64,000 nucleotides of DNA from an uncultured Oscillospiraceae bacterium (GTDB lineage Bacteria; Bacillota; Clostridia; Oscillospirales; Ruminococcaceae), in assembly GCA_910583935.1 (NCBI GenBank), contig CAJTZM010000001.1, positions 1 to 64,000 of the forward strand, written 5' to 3'. Below, in pieces: positions 7,354-16,541 of this stretch. Positions within the stretch are counted from its first letter, which is position 1. Each line of letters starts with the position of its first letter. The notes beneath the pieces are model-generated. The model saw nothing but the letters and a program-made list of their open reading frames with translations. It searched no databases and had not been told where the DNA came from. The translations under genes and the position numbers were made by a program.

Positions 7354-9176
7354 CAGTGAAGAATGGTTTTATTTGGGAGAAAAAAGAAAAGAATCTGTTG
7401 TTTTTTCCAGTGGCTTTTCTGCTGGCGGTCATGCCGTTTGTAATCCGTGCGACGCAGCATTTTTTACATGGCGAGCTGCGGCGGCTTTTTTCCACGGACA
7501 GCGTGACGGAAATTTTTTCCCAATACCGGGCCCGTTTCCTCTGGTTGATGGCAGCACTTATGCTGGCTTTGCTTTTTATCTTTGGACAAAAGCTTTTTGC
7601 CGGTCTGGACCGGATAGATTGGCTGTACCTTGGTTCCTGCGGTGTGTTCTTGCTGTTTTTAATCCTTTCTACGGTCTTTTCTGACAATCGTGATACGGCC
7701 CTGTGGGGGCTGTATGACCGGGCGGAGGGAATGGTCGCCCAGATCGGCTATCTGGTTTTGTTTTTGTATGCGGCCTTGACCTACCGTACGTCCCGGGATC
7801 TGAAGCTTTTACTGGCGGCAGTAGGTATTTTTATCGCCGCAAACGCTGTGATGGGCATTTCGCAGTTTGTGGGACACAATCTGTTGACCAGCGAATGGGC
7901 AAACAGGCTGATCATCCCCGACGACATTGAAGGGACGATTGGCTCCTTCGGCAGTACAAGAATGTATGGGATGATCGGCCATTATAACTATGTGGGCAGC
8001 ACAGCGGCGGCGGTACTGCCGCTGTGCGCCGTTCTAGCGTTGTTCGAAAAGAATTGGAAATTTCGGATCTTCGCTCTTGTAACGGCTGCTCTTTCGCTGA
8101 TGCTTTTGCTAGGCTCAACTTCCCGCGCCGGACTGATCGGTACGGCGGCAGCGGTTGTTCTGGGCGCGATTTTTTTTCGCCGTCTTTTGCTGCGGTATTG
8201 GAAAATCCTTCTTTTAAGCCTCGGCGCTCTTTTGGCAGCAGTGCTTGGGCTTAATTTTGTATTGGATAATGCGATTTTAGAGCGGGTTCCTATGCTTCTT
8301 GCGGATATCCAAACGATTTTTTCCGATACATCGGATTTCGATTATAAGGACCATATTTTCATCCGCGGGGTGGAAAATCGTGAAGACGGCGTGATTATTT
8401 TCCTCCAGGACAATTGTCTGCAGATTTCGGTACAAAACAGGGAATTTGTTTTCCGCGATGAGAATGGGGAGGAGATCCTGTACCAAGAGAATGCAGAGGG
8501 CGCCTTAGAAGCTGTGGACAGCGTTTTCTCTCCTCTTTCCTTTGTCCCAGCCAATGTAATGAACAAAGGGAAGGTTTATACCAATTTGAGCCTGATTTAC
8601 AACGGACGGCGGTTGATGCAGTTTTATTATGACGACAGTCAGATTTATCTGGTCCGAAAGAATACCATAGAAAAGACCGAGCTGCTGGAGCCGCCTGTTG
8701 CCGGCTTTCTAAAAGGGAAGGAGCTTATCGGCTCCATGCGCGGCTATATCTGGTCCCGAACGCTTCCCATGCTGTCGGAGTATCTGCTGCTTGGCGCTGG
8801 TCCGGACTGTTTTATCTTCGAGTTTCCGCAGGATGATGTATTGGGAAAGCTGTATGCATATAACAATGGCACGATTGTGGTGGACAAGCCCCATAACCTT
8901 TACCTGCAGATTTTTGTCAACGAAGGAGGCATCGCGCTGTTGGCCTTTTTGACAATTTGTATCCTCTACTTTTGGGATTGCTTTCGCCTATATGCAGGCA
9001 GAAAGCAAAATTGCATGGAATTTCGCCCCGTTGCGGTGGCGCTGGGTGTAGCTGGGTATTTGTTCGCGGGCCTCTTTAACGATTCCACCGTGATCACCGC
9101 CGTACTCTTTTGGGCTCTGTTCGGGGTAGGCGTTGGCATGAACCGGCAATATAGACGAGAAAGAGAGAATCAGTAA
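7350..9176 (+). CDS. O-antigen ligase/Wzy-type membrane protein with large extracellular insert
   Basis: A 608-residue polytopic membrane protein with about ten hydrophobic helices and the Wzy_C/O-antigen ligase signature in the second half: RGYIWSRTLPMLSEYLLLGAGPDCF, then VDKPHNLYLQIFVNEGG. A soluble insert of about 145 residues (about 313-457), rich in beta-type alternation, interrupts the helices before the signature and probably faces outward. The likely role is polymerisation or ligation of the glycan begun by the upstream transferase. It overlaps its neighbours by ATGA upstream and by one base downstream, so the three genes are translationally coupled. Confidence 0.82.
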   Translation: MTVKNGFIWEKKEKNLLFFPVAFLLAVMPFVIRATQHFLHGELRRLFSTDSVTEIFSQYRARFLWLMAALMLALLFIFGQKLFAGLDRIDWLYLGSCGVFLLFLILSTVFSDNRDTALWGLYDRAEGMVAQIGYLVLFLYAALTYRTSRDLKLLLAAVGIFIAANAVMGISQFVGHNLLTSEWANRLIIPDDIEGTIGSFGSTRMYGMIGHYNYVGSTAAAVLPLCAVLALFEKNWKFRIFALVTAALSLMLLLGSTSRAGLIGTAAAVVLGAIFFRRLLLRYWKILLLSLGALLAAVLGLNFVLDNAILERVPMLLADIQTIFSDTSDFDYKDHIFIRGVENREDGVIIFLQDNCLQISVQNREFVFRDENGEEILYQENAEGALEAVDSVFSPLSFVPANVMNKGKVYTNLSLIYNGRRLMQFYYDDSQIYLVRKNTIEKTELLEPPVAGFLKGKELIGSMRGYIWSRTLPMLSEYLLLGAGPDCFIFEFPQDDVLGKLYAYNNGTIVVDKPHNLYLQIFVNEGGIALLAFLTICILYFWDCFRLYAGRKQNCMEFRPVAVALGVAGYLFAGLFNDSTVITAVLFWALFGVGVGMNRQYRRERENQ

Positions 9177-10300
9177 TGGCCAAAAAGATTTTGTATGCAG
9201 CTTCGACCTTTGGGCACTTAAAATCGTTTCATATTCCTTATATGGAGCAGCTTTTGTCCCTTGGAAGTCAGGTACACGCTATGGGCGCCGGGGATTCTGC
9301 AGGACTGCCCGAGGGGGTAAGGACGATTTCCATGCCTTTTCAAAAGCGGATGATTTCATTGGAGAATTTAAAATGTGCCTGGCGCATCCGAAGGCTGATT
9401 CGCCAGGGTGAATATGATTTGGTCAGCGTCCATACCTCGTTGGCGGCCTTTTTTATTCGCCTGGGGATTTTGCTCAGCGGGCGGCGTCCTTGGGTCGTCA
9501 ATACGGTGCATGGCTATTTGTTCGACCGTCAGACCAGGCCTTTCAAAAGACTTGTGCTGCTGGCGGCGGAAAAGCTGACCCGCCCGGTGACAAATGTTGT
9601 GGCGGTTATGAACCGGCAGGATGAGCAAATCGCCAGGCAGCAGAGGCTGTATAAGGACCGGCTGGTTTTTTTGGATGGGATGGGGATTGACCTTGCCCGT
9701 TTTGTTCGGTCCGCTGAAACCGAGGAAAAGATACAGGCCTTGAAAAAAAAGCTGGGGTTTCAGCCGGAGGAATTTATCATGATCTGTGCGGCGGAGTTTT
9801 CCGACCGTAAAAACCAGACGTTTTTAGTCCAGGCATTGGCCCGGCTGAGAGAGGAAGGGGTTCCCTGCCGCTTGATCCTGGCGGGGGATGGGGAACGGCT
9901 TGCGCAGATTCAGGATCTGGCGGCCTTACTGCAGGTCCAGGCGTATGTCCATCTTCCCGGCTATACTCGGGATCTGGCCCCTTATTTCTATCTGTCGGAT
10001 GCGAGTGTATCAGCCAGTCGGATTGAAGGATTGCCGTTCCAGATTATGGAGGCGATGGCCTGCGGCCTTCCGGTGGTGGCCAGCCGGATAAAAGGGCATG
10101 AGGATTTGATTGAGCCTGGCATCAATGGTCTGCTGTTTGATTTTGACGATCAGGATGAATTCTGCGGCGCGATACGGCAGCTATATGAGGATCAAGACCT
10201 CCGAAAACGCATGGGAGAAGCCGGACAGGAAAAAATTGAACGGTATCGGTTGGAGAAGGTTCTTTTGGAGAATATAAAAAAGCTGTATGAGGGGATATAG
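9176..10300 (+). CDS. Glycosyltransferase (GT4, EpsD-like)
   Basis: A 374-residue GT-B-fold glycosyltransferase. The N-terminal acceptor domain begins KKILYAASTFGHLKSFHIPYM and carries VNTVHGYLFD, as in EpsD-type enzymes. The C-terminal domain has EFIMICAAEFSDRKNQ, LILAGDGE and the nucleotide-sugar motif SASRIEGLPFQIMEAMACGLPVVAS, with the paired Glu residues of GT4 (E-x7-E). It probably adds the second sugar to the lipid-linked precursor made by the gene at 5962. It is the last gene of the operon, sharing one base (TAATG) with the ligase and followed by a terminator. No flippase or chain-length regulator is in the window. Confidence 0.88.
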   Translation: MAKKILYAASTFGHLKSFHIPYMEQLLSLGSQVHAMGAGDSAGLPEGVRTISMPFQKRMISLENLKCAWRIRRLIRQGEYDLVSVHTSLAAFFIRLGILLSGRRPWVVNTVHGYLFDRQTRPFKRLVLLAAEKLTRPVTNVVAVMNRQDEQIARQQRLYKDRLVFLDGMGIDLARFVRSAETEEKIQALKKKLGFQPEEFIMICAAEFSDRKNQTFLVQALARLREEGVPCRLILAGDGERLAQIQDLAALLQVQAYVHLPGYTRDLAPYFYLSDASVSASRIEGLPFQIMEAMACGLPVVASRIKGHEDLIEPGINGLLFDFDDQDEFCGAIRQLYEDQDLRKRMGEAGQEKIERYRLEKVLLENIKKLYEGI

Positions 10301-10310
10301 CTTACAGGAT

Positions 10311-10343
10311 AAAGGGACTGCGGTGTTTTCCGCAGTCCCTTTT
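10311..10343 (+). terminator. Intrinsic terminator of the exopolysaccharide operon
   Basis: A 13-bp stem (10311-10323 with 10330-10342) ending in TTTT. Confidence 0.92.
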
Positions 10344-10385
10344 ATGTATATATTAGCTGCGTGAGCAGTGTCCCGCGGGAAAAGA

Positions 10386-10414
10386 TTGACAAAACAGGCC
10401 GTTGGCGGTATAAT
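10386..10414 (+). promoter_or_regulatory. Consensus sigma-A promoter of the blaI-type operon
   Basis: -35 TTGACA (10386-10391), exactly 17 bp, then -10 TATAAT (10409-10414): a perfect consensus, as expected for a promoter held off by a repressor. Confidence 0.93.
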
Positions 10415-10426
10415 AGGGAAAATACG

Positions 10427-10438
10427 CTACAAATGTAG
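10427..10438 (+). promoter_or_regulatory. BlaI/MecI-type operator
   Basis: The 12-bp perfect palindrome CTACAAATGTAG contains the family operator core TACAnnTGTA. It lies just downstream of the -10 and overlaps the RBS AGGAGAG of the repressor gene, so autorepression is likely. Confidence 0.88.
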
Positions 10439-10447
10439 GAGAGACCT

Positions 10448-10834
10448 ATGAAAATGAAAAAGCTGCCGGAGTCTGAATTAGAGATTATGATTGCGCTATG
10501 GGAAGCGGATGGTCCTGTACCGAGAAATTATTTTGACAAAAAGCTAAAGGAAAGCAAAAATTGGGCGGATTCTACGATCCTAAGCCTGTTGGGGCGGCTT
10601 CAGGAAAAAGGCTTTTTATCCTGCCAAAAGCAGGGGAATCGAAACCTGTACGAACCGCTGGTATCGGAAAAGGAATATCTGGCCTATGAAAACCGCCATT
10701 TTTTAAAGAAGCTGCATGGCAATTCGATTTGCAATTTGGTGGCCTCAATGGTAAAAAGCGAGGATTTGACCCAATCGGATTTGGAGGATCTGCGGCACTA
10801 TTTGGATCAGGTAAAAAAGGAGGGAGAAAAGTAG
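10448..10834 (+). CDS. BlaI/MecI/CopY-family transcriptional repressor
   Basis: A 128-residue winged-helix repressor. LPESELEIMIALWEADGPVP, then ADSTILSLLGRLQEKGFLSCQK is the family's helix-turn-helix plus wing, and the C-terminal third is the dimerisation helix pair. In relatives a membrane M56 protease (BlaR1/MecR1) triggers cleavage and inactivation of the repressor. That partner follows directly, 3 bases after the stop. The palindromic operator in its own promoter supports autoregulation. No beta-lactamase or penicillin-binding protein gene is in the window, so the regulated target may be the operon itself or genes elsewhere. Confidence 0.9.
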   Translation: MKMKKLPESELEIMIALWEADGPVPRNYFDKKLKESKNWADSTILSLLGRLQEKGFLSCQKQGNRNLYEPLVSEKEYLAYENRHFLKKLHGNSICNLVASMVKSEDLTQSDLEDLRHYLDQVKKEGEK

Positions 10835-10837
10835 TAT

Positions 10838-13450
10838 ATGGTCGATTTTTTTGCAAGCTTTTTGCGTATCACGGCGGGAATGTCTTTGCTGTCGTTGTTG
10901 ATTCTGCTCAGTACCCCCCTTTTGAAAAAGCGGTATACTGCCCGCTGGCGCTGCTGGGTATGGCTGGTTATTGCGGTCCGGCTGCTCATTCCAATCCAAC
11001 TGCCGGCTGTTCAGCTGTCGGATTTTGGCGGTTTTCTGGGGGAGAGCTTATCTTTTCCGGCGGCGGTGCGGCAGCCTGGCCCGGTGCTGGATGTGCCTTC
11101 CCGCCCGCAAAGCAATGCGGTTCAGGCTCCGGCTTTGATTTCACAGACAGAGGCTTTTCCCGGGCAAAATACGGCGGCTCGCCCATCCTCTGACCGGGAG
11201 GAGAAGCAACCGGAAGAAAAAACAGTGTTTTGGCAGGATTGGCGGGAGAAGCTTCAAACGTTTCCCTGGATGAAAGCGGGTATGATTCTTTGGATCTTTG
11301 GCGCCGCAGGGACGCTGGTTATCCATGGTGCCGCGTATTTTCACATGCGCCGCGTTTTAAAAGCGCATGCGCGTCCAATACAAAATCTTGCCTGCCGAGA
11401 AAGCTGGGAGAAGGTCCGCCGGCAGGCAGGATATCATGGACCGCTTCGCCTTATGCGCTGTCAAGCTGTCGCCTCGCCGGTGGTCTGCGGACCTTGGCCG
11501 CCGGTTCTTCTGCTGCCGCAGGAGGACTATCCCACGACGGTGCTGGAAATGATTTTTCGGCACGAGCTGGTCCATGTCATGCGCCGCGATTTGTGGTATA
11601 AGCTTTTGCTGCTGGCCGTTTTGGTGGTCCACTGGTTTAATCCGGTGGTCCACTGGATGGTGCAGGCGGCAAACCGGGATTTGGAGATTTCCTGCGACGA
11701 ACGGGTGATTGCCCGCCAAAGCAGCGAATTTCGCGCCCAATACAGCGAAGCCATTTTTGGTGTGCTGCGCCAGAGCGTAGGGAAGCGCTTTCTGTTTTCC
11801 ACCAGCTTTTGCGACGAGAAAAAGACGCTGATGCAGCGTTTTTCCGCTATTTTTGATACCAACCGCAAACGACATGGTGTTTTGCTGATGTCCTTTGTTT
11901 TCGTGGCCTGCCTGCTGACAGGCAGTCTGGCTGGATGCCAGACCAATTTGGCGCCGACCGGCGGCGAGTCAGCAGAGAAGGTCCCATCATCTGCAGAAGC
12001 GCTGTATTTAGAGCCAGGCGCTTTCGAGCAGATGCATAGGACGGCCAGTCTGTACGAGTCCTACTGCAACGGATCAGAGCGTGTACAGGGACAGGAGCAA
12101 AATTATCTTACCAGCTTTGGCTTCGGCTATCTTTTGGAGGACGGCCAGCTGGAGGAGTCGGAGCATCAGGATTATTCGGTGGAGGCCAGTGCCCTGGCGC
12201 AGATTGACCAATTCTTTTTGGATGGCGCATGGGAGGACTGGAACGCCCAGGACACGCAGGATATCTACCATTTTTCGACGGATTACCAGATCACAGGCGA
12301 AGCGTTTTTTACCTTGGAGCAAACCGATGTCCGACAGCTGGAAAATGGCGACATTGCGGTGAATTACCAGAGAAAAACAGATAAAGCAGTGCTGCGTCCG
12401 GTTTGTTACACCTTCCGCCCGCAGCAGGTAAAGACGGTTCCGGATTCGTTAAAGAGCGCTTTTTCCGTTGGCGATACGGTGTACCAAATTGTCAGTATAA
12501 CCAATTTGGAGGTTCAGCCGCCCCAGTCTCAGGTCATTGAGATCGCCAACGCCGAGCAGCTGCTGGAGGCGGCAAAACGGATCAACGAGGGCGGATGGAT
12601 GAACCAGGAGGACACCTATATTCTGACAGCGGATATCGATCTGACCGGCGTTGATTTCATCCCCATGGGGATGAACGAACGATATTTATCCCATTGGGAT
12701 GATGACGACGCTAGAGATCCGTCTCGTCGCGGCTTCAACGGTGTTTTTGACGGGCAGGGCCATACCATCTCCCACCTGCGGCTGGACGCAGCTCAGCTGG
12801 AATATCTGGGTGATCCCCATTACGTTCTCAACGGCGTGGGGCTGTTTGCCAATATCGGTGCCAACGGCGTTGTAAAAAATCTGAAGCTGGAGGACTGTAC
12901 GGTAACCTCTCCGCTGGATTACAATGCCCAATTGGGGGCAACCGGTCTGTTGGCCGCCCAATGCAGCGGCCAGGTGCAGAATGTTTCGGTACAGGGAACG
13001 GTAGAAGGCGCTTATTCTGTGGGCGGTCTGGCAGGGGATATGGGCGGCTCGGCCTACAACTGCTCGGCGGATGTGACGGCGCGGGGCTTCAGCGAGGTCG
13101 GCGCCTTTGCCGGTGACGCCAGCTATGCTGTTTTGCAAAACTGCACCGCAACCGGTCAGGTGGTCTCCCTGCCGGTCAGGGGAGTTTCCCCCGGCGATGC
13201 GACACCCATAAGCTTTGGCGGCTTTATCGGCTTTTCCGTAAGGGGGACGGTGCTGGATTGCGACGTATCGGTTTATGTTTCCACCACGGTCGTCACCAAT
13301 TGGGTAGGGGCCTTTGGGGGATATGTCCAAAGCTTTTTGGCAAAGAATTGTACCTATGACCGAAAAAAAGCGGGGAATTGGGAGGCTGTGGACGTCATAT
13401 ATCAGACTACCACTGACTACCCGGAGGAACTGGATATCCAGGGAAGATAG
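10838..13450 (+). CDS. M56 (BlaR1-like) zinc metalloprotease sensor with GLUG-repeat C-terminus
   Basis: This 870-residue membrane protein has TM helices near 1-25 and 30-50, a long linker, another TM at about 150-165 and the zinc site HELVH at 242-246 (consensus HExxH), with the third ligand region NRDLEISCDERV near 285. A final TM around 350-370 ends in a lipobox-like LAGC. BlaR1 normally carries a penicillin-binding sensor after this point. Here the C-terminal half instead has an unassigned segment (about 380-560), then GLUG-type beta-helix repeats (about 567-850) with GVFDGQGHTIS, GLFANIG, GGLAGDMGG, GAFAGDA and GGFIGF. It probably senses an outside ligand other than a beta-lactam and releases the BlaI-type repressor by proteolysis (inference). 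Confidence 0.83.
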   Translation: MVDFFASFLRITAGMSLLSLLILLSTPLLKKRYTARWRCWVWLVIAVRLLIPIQLPAVQLSDFGGFLGESLSFPAAVRQPGPVLDVPSRPQSNAVQAPALISQTEAFPGQNTAARPSSDREEKQPEEKTVFWQDWREKLQTFPWMKAGMILWIFGAAGTLVIHGAAYFHMRRVLKAHARPIQNLACRESWEKVRRQAGYHGPLRLMRCQAVASPVVCGPWPPVLLLPQEDYPTTVLEMIFRHELVHVMRRDLWYKLLLLAVLVVHWFNPVVHWMVQAANRDLEISCDERVIARQSSEFRAQYSEAIFGVLRQSVGKRFLFSTSFCDEKKTLMQRFSAIFDTNRKRHGVLLMSFVFVACLLTGSLAGCQTNLAPTGGESAEKVPSSAEALYLEPGAFEQMHRTASLYESYCNGSERVQGQEQNYLTSFGFGYLLEDGQLEESEHQDYSVEASALAQIDQFFLDGAWEDWNAQDTQDIYHFSTDYQITGEAFFTLEQTDVRQLENGDIAVNYQRKTDKAVLRPVCYTFRPQQVKTVPDSLKSAFSVGDTVYQIVSITNLEVQPPQSQVIEIANAEQLLEAAKRINEGGWMNQEDTYILTADIDLTGVDFIPMGMNERYLSHWDDDDARDPSRRGFNGVFDGQGHTISHLRLDAAQLEYLGDPHYVLNGVGLFANIGANGVVKNLKLEDCTVTSPLDYNAQLGATGLLAAQCSGQVQNVSVQGTVEGAYSVGGLAGDMGGSAYNCSADVTARGFSEVGAFAGDASYAVLQNCTATGQVVSLPVRGVSPGDATPISFGGFIGFSVRGTVLDCDVSVYVSTTVVTNWVGAFGGYVQSFLAKNCTYDRKKAGNWEAVDVIYQTTTDYPEELDIQGR

Positions 13451-13468
13451 GTCCGTCGGGCCTTTTCA

Positions 13469-13510
13469 CTATAAAAAAGAGGAATCCAATTGGATTCCTC
13501 TTTTTTATAG
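13469..13510. terminator. Bidirectional terminator (42-bp perfect palindrome)
   Basis: The arms 13469-13489 and 13490-13510 are exact reverse complements, with A and T runs at the outer ends. It lies between convergent genes, the M56 sensor (+) and the FliB-like gene (-), and can stop transcription from both sides. Confidence 0.93.
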
Positions 13511-13537
13511 AACAGAACTCGTAAAAATTTCTACGGT

Positions 13538-14806
13538 TCACCGCAGCAGATAGGCGGCGTGGGCCAGCGTGTCCAGCGTCTTTTCCGGCTTTTCACGGCC
13601 AAATGTGCTGACAGCCTGCGCAAGATTGGTGTGCTGTGTAATGCGGGCAAGGGCGACGACAGCGCGAAGTAGCCGCTGCTCCTCCGTCTGTCCTTCCACT
13701 TCAGGAAGCAGGCCCAGCAGGATGCGCAGCAGCATATACTGCTCCGCCAAGATAACACCGTGATATTCCATCGTAATCGAATGCTCAGAAAAGTAGGTGA
13801 AGGGGAATAACGAGGAGAAAATATAGTTGGCAAAATAGTTTTCCACAGCCAGCGCGTGGCGCTGTAGCAGCGGATCTCCTTTTTTCTGAGCCTGCTCGAG
13901 AATATATTCCAACGCCCGCGGTCCCACTACATACCGGCCGTTTTCCCCGTCGCATAACGGCTCCAGCGTCTTCCACATTTGGAGAAAGTCTCCTCTGCGT
14001 TCGGCCTGCATCAAATGGGATGCCGGAAGCACCAGCGCCCAAAGATGCGTGTTTTTATTATATGCCATCTGCTCAAGAACATCGGAAAATTTTCCCTCAG
14101 CCGCCTGCCGCACATACTGTCCTGCAAGATGGGGAAGCTGTTCCGCTTTTGTCTCAACCCTCAGTTTATCTCCTGCGCGGAGCAAAAGCCCGATGGCAAG
14201 AATACGGTCCGGCAGGGGAATGGTATTCAGCTGGATCAGATCTAGGCAGGCTTGACGGACAGCTTGCAGATGGTTTAACAAGGCAATGGACTCCGAATTT
14301 TGCCGTGGCTGCCCCATCATATAGCGGTCGCTCCGGCTGGACGGATCGTATGGGCGGCGGATGCGTTCCAGTTCCAGAGGCTTTCCGCTAAAAAGCGCCA
14401 GGCGGGCCGCTTCCATACAGGAAAGGGATAGGGAAAGCTCCCAAATTCCTGGCAGAAATTCTTTTTTGCTCCGAGGATAAAACGTGCAGGTGTCGGACAA
14501 TGCGTCCGGCCCCAGCAAGCGGTAGATACCACAGCCGCCGTCTTCATCCTGGAAGGCACAGCGTTCGCCTGCGTTTAGGCGCATAATCCCAAAGTCCTGC
14601 GTACCATTTTTATTTTTGTTCCGTTTAACAGCATGGGAACAAATCTCCCGGAACTTTGGGTCCTGTACGGCTTTATATTGCAGATAATGCGCCTTGTCGA
14701 TGGTTATAATCCAGTTGTGACAGCAATTATCCGTACAGGCGGGACCTATGCAGGAAAATTGCCGGTAAAAGGTGGGCTGTATGATTTCGAGTTCCTTAAT
14801 TGCCAT
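13538..14806 (-). CDS. FliB-like (flagellin lysine-N-methylase family) Cys-rich protein
   Basis: This 422-residue protein shares the FliB family N-terminus: FSCIGPACTDNCCHNW (C19, C24, C28, C29, H30), then CAFQDEDGGCGIY and LSDTCTFYPR, a cysteine set likely to hold an iron-sulfur cluster. The rest is helical without a recognised domain. FliB of Salmonella methylates flagellin lysines, but no flagellar gene is in this window and homologues occur in non-motile Clostridia, so the target is open. The start at 14806 is chosen because AAGGAGA lies 9 bases before it; the longer frame to 14944 would include the palindromic sequence upstream. It ends against the 42-bp bidirectional terminator. Confidence 0.78.
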   Translation of the reverse strand: MAIKELEIIQPTFYRQFSCIGPACTDNCCHNWIITIDKAHYLQYKAVQDPKFREICSHAVKRNKNKNGTQDFGIMRLNAGERCAFQDEDGGCGIYRLLGPDALSDTCTFYPRSKKEFLPGIWELSLSLSCMEAARLALFSGKPLELERIRRPYDPSSRSDRYMMGQPRQNSESIALLNHLQAVRQACLDLIQLNTIPLPDRILAIGLLLRAGDKLRVETKAEQLPHLAGQYVRQAAEGKFSDVLEQMAYNKNTHLWALVLPASHLMQAERRGDFLQMWKTLEPLCDGENGRYVVGPRALEYILEQAQKKGDPLLQRHALAVENYFANYIFSSLFPFTYFSEHSITMEYHGVILAEQYMLLRILLGLLPEVEGQTEEQRLLRAVVALARITQHTNLAQAVSTFGREKPEKTLDTLAHAAYLLR

Positions 14807-14892
14807 CGGATCGTCTCTCCTTGTTGATTGAATGCTGGCCATACAGGCTTCCCCTGCGTACCGCTGTCGTTTGAATTCGATTTTTATTTCTT

Positions 14893-14928
14893 GTTTTACA
14901 AGAAATAAAAGCAGCATGCTGCTTTTAT
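14893..14928 (-). terminator. Probable terminator of gltX
   Basis: The 24-bp perfect palindrome at 14905-14928 (core GCAGCATGCTGC) is followed on the minus strand by TTTTATTTCTT. An overlapping inverted repeat at 14882-14910 and a GGCGGACCG/CGGTCCGCC stem at 14967-15006 lie in the same gltX to fliB-like gap (14807-15034). The latter lacks a T tract. Confidence 0.65.
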
Positions 14929-15034
14929 AGTGTTCTATCCGCACAAATCTTCTTTCAAACGTTTCTGGCGGACCGCTTCGCTGTTTTAAAAGCTGACCGG
15001 TCCGCCAAAAAGGCTTTAAAAAATGCCAAAGCGC

Positions 15035-16492
15035 CTATTTGCTCAAAAGCGCAACCCCTTTGCGAATACGGGTGATAGACTCATCCTTCCCCAAAATCGC
15101 GCAGATCTCAACGCCGCCGCCGGGGGTAAACTGTTTGCCGCTTACAGCAACCCGAACCGGCCAGAGCAGATACCCGTTCTTTACGCCAAGATCAGCGATC
15201 AGCCGGAATAAAGCCTCGTGGATGGATTCTTCGGTAAAGTCCTCCAGTCCCTCCAGCACGGGTAGAACCGCCTTGAGCGCCTCTAAAGAGGTTTCCTCAT
15301 TGGTTTTCATTTTTTTATGGACATACAGCGCCGTGTCGTATTCCGGCAGCCGGTCGATAAAATCCACCTGCTCCGGAATTTGATTGAGCACCTCTGTGCG
15401 GGATTGCAGCACCTTGGCGATCAGTCGAGTGTCCACATCCTCCCGCTTCACCGTCTGCCGAATCCAGGGCAGAGCGATTTCATGGAACTGCTCCAAGGGC
15501 AGCTGGCGGATGTATTCCGCGTTGACGTAATCCAGCTTCTGGCCATCGAAGATGGAAGGGGATTTGCTGATACCGGAAACGGAGAATTCTTTTTTCAGCT
15601 CGTCCATCGTAAAAATTTCCTGTTCGCCCTTGGGCGCCCATCCCAGCAGGGCCAGATAATTCACGATGGCGGCCGGCAGGTATCCCTTGGCCACCAGATC
15701 CTGATAAGAGGCGTCGCCGTTTCGCTTGGATAGCTTTTCGGTGGCGTTTTTCATGACCGGCGGGCAATGGATGTAGGTGGGGATTTCCCAGCCGAACGCC
15801 TCGTACAACAGGTTATACTTGGGGGTGGAGGACAGATACTCCGACCCGCGGATTACATGGGTAATCCCCATGGTATGGTCGTCCACTACGTTGGCAAAAT
15901 TGTAGGTGGGCATTCCGTCGGCCTTAATGAGGATCTGGTCGTCCAACGTATCGTTGTCCACCGTTATCAGCCCGTATACCTCGTCGTGAAAAGAGGTGGT
16001 GCCCTCTAAAGGCATTTTCTGCCGGATGACATAAGGGGTGTTGGCCGCCAGTTTTTGGGCCACCTCCTCCTTGGAAAGATTCCTGCAGTGCCCGTCGTAT
16101 TTGGGCGCGATGCCCGACGCCTTTTGCAGTACCCGGACCTCCTCCAGACGGTCTTTATCGCAGAAGCAGTAGTAGGCGTGTCCGCTTTCCACCAGCTGTT
16201 CGGCGTATTTTTTAAACATGGACATGCGTTCGCTTTGGATATAGGGTCCCACCGGTCCGCCGATATCCGGACCCTCGTCCCAGAAAAGGCCCGCTTCCCT
16301 GAGCGTGTTGTAAATAATATCTACAGCGCCTTCCACATACCGTTCCTGGTCTGTGTCCTCAATCCGAAGAATAAATGTGCCGTTTTGCGATTTGGCCATC
16401 AAATACGCATAAAGGGCGGTCCTGAGATTTCCCACATGCATATAGCCAGTAGGACTGGGGGCGAAGCGGGTGCGGACGCCTTCTGTCTTCAT
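15035..16492 (-). CDS. gltX: Glutamyl-tRNA synthetase
   Basis: A 485-residue class I aminoacyl-tRNA synthetase that charges tRNA-Glu (one such tRNA is at 59-133). The HIGH-like signature is in RFAPSPTGYMHVGNLRTAL (HVGN 19-22), the KMSKS-like loop is KLSKRNG near 253, and LRIEDTDQERYVEGAV is the family glutamate-binding stretch. The C-terminal anticodon-binding domain is complete and the length is normal. The start at 16492 has AGGAGG 7 bases upstream; the open frame to 16987 is an unlikely extension because it crosses gltX's own promoter and overlaps spoIIE. It is transcribed divergently from spoIIE. Confidence 0.96.
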   Translation of the reverse strand: MKTEGVRTRFAPSPTGYMHVGNLRTALYAYLMAKSQNGTFILRIEDTDQERYVEGAVDIIYNTLREAGLFWDEGPDIGGPVGPYIQSERMSMFKKYAEQLVESGHAYYCFCDKDRLEEVRVLQKASGIAPKYDGHCRNLSKEEVAQKLAANTPYVIRQKMPLEGTTSFHDEVYGLITVDNDTLDDQILIKADGMPTYNFANVVDDHTMGITHVIRGSEYLSSTPKYNLLYEAFGWEIPTYIHCPPVMKNATEKLSKRNGDASYQDLVAKGYLPAAIVNYLALLGWAPKGEQEIFTMDELKKEFSVSGISKSPSIFDGQKLDYVNAEYIRQLPLEQFHEIALPWIRQTVKREDVDTRLIAKVLQSRTEVLNQIPEQVDFIDRLPEYDTALYVHKKMKTNEETSLEALKAVLPVLEGLEDFTEESIHEALFRLIADLGVKNGYLLWPVRVAVSGKQFTPGGGVEICAILGKDESITRIRKGVALLSK

Positions 16493-16541
16493 GTCGATTC
16501 CTCCTGCTGCCGCTTCTGCGGCAATTTTTCTAGATATAGTT

